A stretch of 39,458 nt of DNA, taken from positions 1 to 39,458 of the forward strand of contig NZ_CAMRAN010000036.1 in the NCBI RefSeq assembly GCF_947039875.1, given 5' to 3'. The stretch comes from an uncultured Photobacterium sp. GTDB lineage: Bacteria > Pseudomonadota > Gammaproteobacteria > Enterobacterales > Vibrionaceae. Below are positions 36,864 through 39,458 of the stretch, piece by piece. A program made the translations under genes and the position numbers. Numbering within the stretch: the first letter of the stretch is position 1; every line of letters begins with the position of its first letter. The notes under the pieces are model-generated. The model did no database searches. It was given only the letters and a program-made list of their open reading frames with translations, and was not told where the DNA came from.

Positions 36864-38264
36864 ATGGCTCTTCATGAAGTAAACCGTCAATCAGGTAATG
36901 ATCCAATCTTTGGTTCAGAAGCGATTAATAACGTTGCAGCAACTACCAAGCTACCTCAGCAAGAACAAGCACCCAATGTGATCTATCAAATGATTCGCGA
37001 TGAACTTTATCTCGATGGTAATTCACGTCAAAACTTAGCCACGTTTTGCCAAACATGGGAAGAAGACGAAGTTCATAAATTAATGGATCTATCTATTGAT
37101 AAGAACATGATAGATAAAGATGAATACCCTCAATCAGCAGAAATAGAAGGACGTTGTGTCCATATTTTAGCGGATTTATGGAATTCATCTGAATCAGTAA
37201 CAACCGTTGGTACTTCAACAACAGGTTCGAGTGAAGCCTGTATGCTTGGTGGTTTAGCAGCACTTTGGCGTTGGCGTGAAAAGCGTCGTGCGCAAGGTCA
37301 ACCAACAGATAAACCCAATATGGTTTGTGGTCCTGTTCAAGTATGTTGGGAAAAATTTGCCCGCTACTGGGACGTAGAAATGCGTGAAACTAAAATGGAC
37401 GAAGGGCATTATTTCATGAGCCCTGAAGACATGTTAGAACTTGTTGATGCTAACACCATTATGGTTGTGCCTACTTTTGGCCAAACCTTTACAGGGCTAT
37501 ACGAAACCGTAAAACCATTATCAGATGCACTAGATACTTATGAGCATGATACTGGTAACTCAATTGATATTCACGTTGATGGTGCAAGTGGCGCTATGCT
37601 AGCACCATTCTGTGCACCCAATATTGAACCTTGGGACTTCCGCCTAGAACGTGTGAAATCAATCAGTACTTCTGGCCATAAATTTGGTTTATCACCACTA
37701 GGTGTGGGCTGGGTTGTATGGCGCAATAAAGAAGATTTACCTGAAGGCTTAATCTTCCATGTTAACTACCTTGGTGGTGACATGCCTACTTTTGCACTAA
37801 ACTTCTCTCGCCCTGCGGGTCAAATTATATCTCAATACTATAATTTCCTTCGCTTAGGCTTTGAAGGTTACCAACGTATTCATAATGCAAGCTACGATGT
37901 GTGTGAATATTTAGTTAAAGAGCTTAATAAGTTTAATCTATTTGAGTTCTTATTTGATGGTAATCGAGAAAAAGGGATCCCTGCAATTTCATGGCGCTTA
38001 AAAGCTGATGTGAATGTACCGTTTACTCTTTATGATGTTGCTGATCGTTTACGTACTCGTGGCTGGTTAGTACCTGCTTATAGCCTGCCTGCAAATGCTC
38101 AGGAAATTGTGGTGCAACGTATATTAGTTAAACAAGGTCTAACCGTTGATCTTGCTAATCTATTAATCGCTGACTTTACCCGCTCTATTGAATTTCTTAC
38201 TTCACATGCAGCCTCTCAATGTACTGCTGAAGATGTAAAAACATTTGATCATAGCGGTCGATAA
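36864..38264 (+). CDS. gadB: Glutamate decarboxylase
   Basis: PLP enzyme that decarboxylates glutamate to GABA, consuming a cytoplasmic proton. 466 residues, the same as E. coli GadA/B, and closely similar. The PLP lysine is Lys273 in STSGHKFGLSPLG. The preceding IHVDGASGAMLAPF contains the Asp that holds the PLP ring nitrogen, and TTGSSEACMLGGLA is the substrate/phosphate region. The C-terminus differs from the E. coli tail, whose His465 helps close the active site at neutral pH; here it ends FDHSGR with a His three residues from the end, so the pH control may be similar. AGGTAGGAAG precedes the ATG. Confidence 0.96.
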   Translation: MALHEVNRQSGNDPIFGSEAINNVAATTKLPQQEQAPNVIYQMIRDELYLDGNSRQNLATFCQTWEEDEVHKLMDLSIDKNMIDKDEYPQSAEIEGRCVHILADLWNSSESVTTVGTSTTGSSEACMLGGLAALWRWREKRRAQGQPTDKPNMVCGPVQVCWEKFARYWDVEMRETKMDEGHYFMSPEDMLELVDANTIMVVPTFGQTFTGLYETVKPLSDALDTYEHDTGNSIDIHVDGASGAMLAPFCAPNIEPWDFRLERVKSISTSGHKFGLSPLGVGWVVWRNKEDLPEGLIFHVNYLGGDMPTFALNFSRPAGQIISQYYNFLRLGFEGYQRIHNASYDVCEYLVKELNKFNLFEFLFDGNREKGIPAISWRLKADVNVPFTLYDVADRLRTRGWLVPAYSLPANAQEIVVQRILVKQGLTVDLANLLIADFTRSIEFLTSHAASQCTAEDVKTFDHSGR

Positions 38265-38293
38265 TATTTTCTAATCTCACGTATAAACATCAT

Positions 38294-38324
38294 AAAAAAG
38301 GTCGGATTTCCGACCTTTTTTTTT
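38294..38324 (+). terminator. Intrinsic terminator of the gad operon
   Basis: AAAAAAGGTCGG/CCGACCTTTTTT stem over ATTT, followed by a total of nine Ts. Confidence 0.92.
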
Positions 38325-38432
38325 ATTTTTGAAAACACTATCACCATTTTTACTCTCTGGTATGAACACCACTGCATGTTAGTATCAAGTTTAAATTTAT
38401 TCCCGTGATATTAATATGTTATAGGCTTATCT

Positions 38433-39047
38433 ATGCTAATTCACACCATTGAAATTATCTGTATCGTCGCCTTTGCATTAAGTGCTGTAATAAGTGAAGC
38501 TAACATAGGTAAAGATATCGTTAGTGTCATGGTATTAGGTTGGATAACGGCACTTGGTGGCGGTACTGTACGAGATATTATTCTTTCAACAGGACAAGTA
38601 TTTTGGATTAGGGATCCCTCTTATTTTTGGACGGCACTGATTACTTCTTTTGTCGGCTTTTTCCTCGCGCCCCACCTTCGTAAAATAAAAGCCGAACGTT
38701 TGATCGTTGTACTCGATGCCATTGGAATTGCAATGTTTTCCGTACTCGTCACTAAGAATATGGTTGCCGAGCATTATGCAGGTTATGTTGCAGTTACTAT
38801 GGGAATGATCACCGCAGTCTTTGGTGGTGTATTACGTGATGTTATTCTGGCTCGGCCAACAATGTTCAATAATACTGAATTTTATGCCAGCCCGGTCATT
38901 ATTGGTTGCTACCTTTATATTCTTCAAATTAAATTTTCAATCAGTCCTAATATTGCCACTCTAACCAGTATTAGCTTTATTATTATTGTAAGAATGTACA
39001 TTGTAATCAAAAAAATCACCTTCCCTAACTGGTTACTCTTAAAATAA
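38433..39047 (+). CDS. TRIC-family cation channel protein (UPF0126/YicG type)
   Basis: 204 residues with seven predicted membrane helices, arranged as an internal duplication of three-helix units. The two glycine-rich repeats, ITALGGGTVRDIIL (about 37-50) and ITAVFGGVLRDVIL (about 127-140), are the hallmark GGGxxRDxx motifs of prokaryotic trimeric intracellular cation channels. Prokaryotic members conduct K+ in vitro; the physiological role is not known. It stands alone after the gad terminator with its own short upstream region, and its stop codon lies inside a 15-bp hairpin. Confidence 0.9.
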   Translation: MLIHTIEIICIVAFALSAVISEANIGKDIVSVMVLGWITALGGGTVRDIILSTGQVFWIRDPSYFWTALITSFVGFFLAPHLRKIKAERLIVVLDAIGIAMFSVLVTKNMVAEHYAGYVAVTMGMITAVFGGVLRDVILARPTMFNNTEFYASPVIIGCYLYILQIKFSISPNIATLTSISFIIIVRMYIVIKKITFPNWLLLK

Positions 39048-39082
39048 TCCATCTATACTATGCTGAAATAGATGGATTATTT
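39042..39082 (+). terminator. 15-bp hairpin overlapping the TRIC gene stop codon
   Basis: AAATAATCCATCTAT (39042-39056) and ATAGATGGATTATTT (39068-39082) are perfect reverse complements over an 11-base loop. Little T follows on the plus strand. It probably ends or protects the mRNA. Confidence 0.6.
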
Positions 39083-39143
39083 GCGCTTTCCTTTCGAGGT
39101 GACGGATGATAGCCACACTATCGTTGCCATTTTCTACAAATGT

Positions 39144-39207
39144 AAAATATGCCTAATATTTCTATTCAGTTTTCTTAAATGAATGTGAAGCGGACGGGAC
39201 TTGCCAT
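39144..39207 (-). repeat. 65-base repeat, copy 1: tRNA tail plus decayed terminator
   Basis: On the minus strand it reads a tRNA 3' end (CAAGTCCCGTCCGCTTCACA), then TTCATTTAAGAAA, then a hairpin region in which the symmetry is lost. The part at 39164-39207 matches copy 2 in 43 of 44 positions; the terminator part matches with two further substitutions and one gap, and those changes break the stem. Confidence 0.85.
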
Positions 39208-39315
39208 AGCTAACTTTACAGCCAGAGCATCAGCGCGTCCATTTCCCATAAAATAAGAGTCATGGCAGGCCGCTAAGGTTCCCAATAGAAAGTTACTTAA
39301 CCGAACTACCACTTC
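39187..39315 (-). pseudogene. tRNA-like remnant with non-tRNA interior
   Basis: On the minus strand the 5' end is GAAGTGG-TA-GTTC-GGTTAAG, much like the start of a tRNA (acceptor strand, T8/A9, D-stem), and the 3' end is CAAGT-CCCGT-CCGCTTC-A, like a T-loop, T-stem and acceptor strand. GAAGTGG and CCGCTTC pair as a 7-bp acceptor stem with one G-T. Between them lie over 90 bases that do not form an anticodon arm, the T-loop lacks two bases, and the 3' end reads ACA, not ACCA. The ends look most like tRNA-Asp. The total of 129 bases excludes a normal tRNA. Confidence 0.5.
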
Positions 39316-39352
39316 GCAGTATCTATTCAGCATCATCTTGCTTTTATATAGG

Positions 39353-39384
39353 CGAAAAAAAACCTGAATCTTTCGATTCAGGTT
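39353..39384 (-). terminator. Intrinsic terminator of a minus-strand unit entering from the right
   Basis: On the minus strand AACCTGAATC/GATTCAGGTT (10 bp, loop GAAA) is followed by TTTTTTCG. It directly follows the tRNA-tail repeat copy 2, so it probably ends a tRNA transcript that begins beyond the window. Confidence 0.85.
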
Positions 39385-39419
39385 TCTTAAATGAATGTGA
39401 AGCGGACGGGACTTGCCAT
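39355..39419 (-). repeat. 65-base repeat, copy 2: tRNA tail plus intact terminator
   Basis: Same tRNA 3'-end sequence and spacer as copy 1, 212 bases further right, but with an intact terminator hairpin. ATCAGCGCG also recurs beyond the repeat core in both copies (39229-39237 and 39427-39435), with about 14 bases fewer between in copy 2, so the duplicated unit is larger than the core. Confidence 0.85.
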
Positions 39420-39458
39420 TCCGAATATCAGCGCGCCCCCGGCGTAACTGGTCGCTAA

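Larger units (their letters stand above)
39083..39458. other. Right-end non-coding region with tRNA-derived repeats
   Basis: About 375 bases without a protein-coding frame worth calling. Its content is the two tRNA-tail repeats, the tRNA-like remnant and the minus-strand terminator listed separately. The sequence stops inside the second repeat unit, so any functional tRNA gene would lie outside. Confidence 0.7.

Overview
The window is an AT-rich stretch of gammaproteobacterial chromosome, most likely from Photobacterium or a close Vibrionaceae relative. The gene order syd-queF-GGDEF-ppnN-xni / rlmM-DUF423-hydrolase-gcvA / csdA-csdE / tcdA-mltA / argA / recD-recB-recC is typical of that family, and all housekeeping proteins resemble their Vibrio or E. 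coli counterparts closely. The genus is an inference. There is no prophage, transposase, CRISPR array or complete tRNA/rRNA gene. Most of the window is ordinary core genome, and I saw no clear novel multi-gene system.

Layout. 1-2.9 kb: two small accessory proteins, a zinc-ribbon protein coupled to syd (minus), and queF (queuosine synthesis). 2.9-7 kb: two adjacent signalling-type proteins, a TPR/membrane protein with a degenerate C-terminal domain and a coiled-coil protein whose GGDEF signature is degenerate. 7-9.4 kb: ppnN (nucleotide 5'-monophosphate nucleosidase) and xni. 9.4-12.6 kb, minus strand: gcvA, an alpha/beta hydrolase, a DUF423 membrane protein and rlmM. The gcvA-csdA gap carries the small RNA GcvB, recognised by its two conserved single-stranded blocks and its terminator. 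12.9-15.6 kb: csdA-csdE (sulfur transfer) convergent with tcdA (ct6A tRNA modification). 15.6-18.6 kb: mltA divergent from argA. 18.7-19.4 kb: a 51-codon DUF5993 gene followed by a DsbB-type thiol oxidase.

19.5-29 kb: recC-recB-recD on the minus strand, without the ptrA gene that sits between recC and recB in E. coli. A perfect LexA-type box lies just upstream of recC, and the recC-recB spacer holds a strong 13-bp stem-loop. 29.1-32.3 kb: a TDT-family transporter divergent from a YeiE-like LysR regulator, then a Tag-like glycosylase divergent from yebG with a near-consensus LexA box between them. 32.6-33.6 kb: dapD. 34.4-38.3 kb: an acid-resistance operon of three genes, gadC-like antiporter, glutaminase glsA and glutamate decarboxylase gadB, which together can convert glutamine to GABA while consuming protons and releasing ammonia. 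38.4-39.0 kb: a TRIC-type channel protein.

The last 400 bases hold a 65-base repeat present twice, 212 bases apart. On the minus strand each copy is a tRNA 3' end followed by an intrinsic terminator. This suggests the tail of a minus-strand tRNA transcription unit to the right of the window, with decayed tandem copies, similar in kind to the tRNA-tail repeats of the E. coli tyrT operon.
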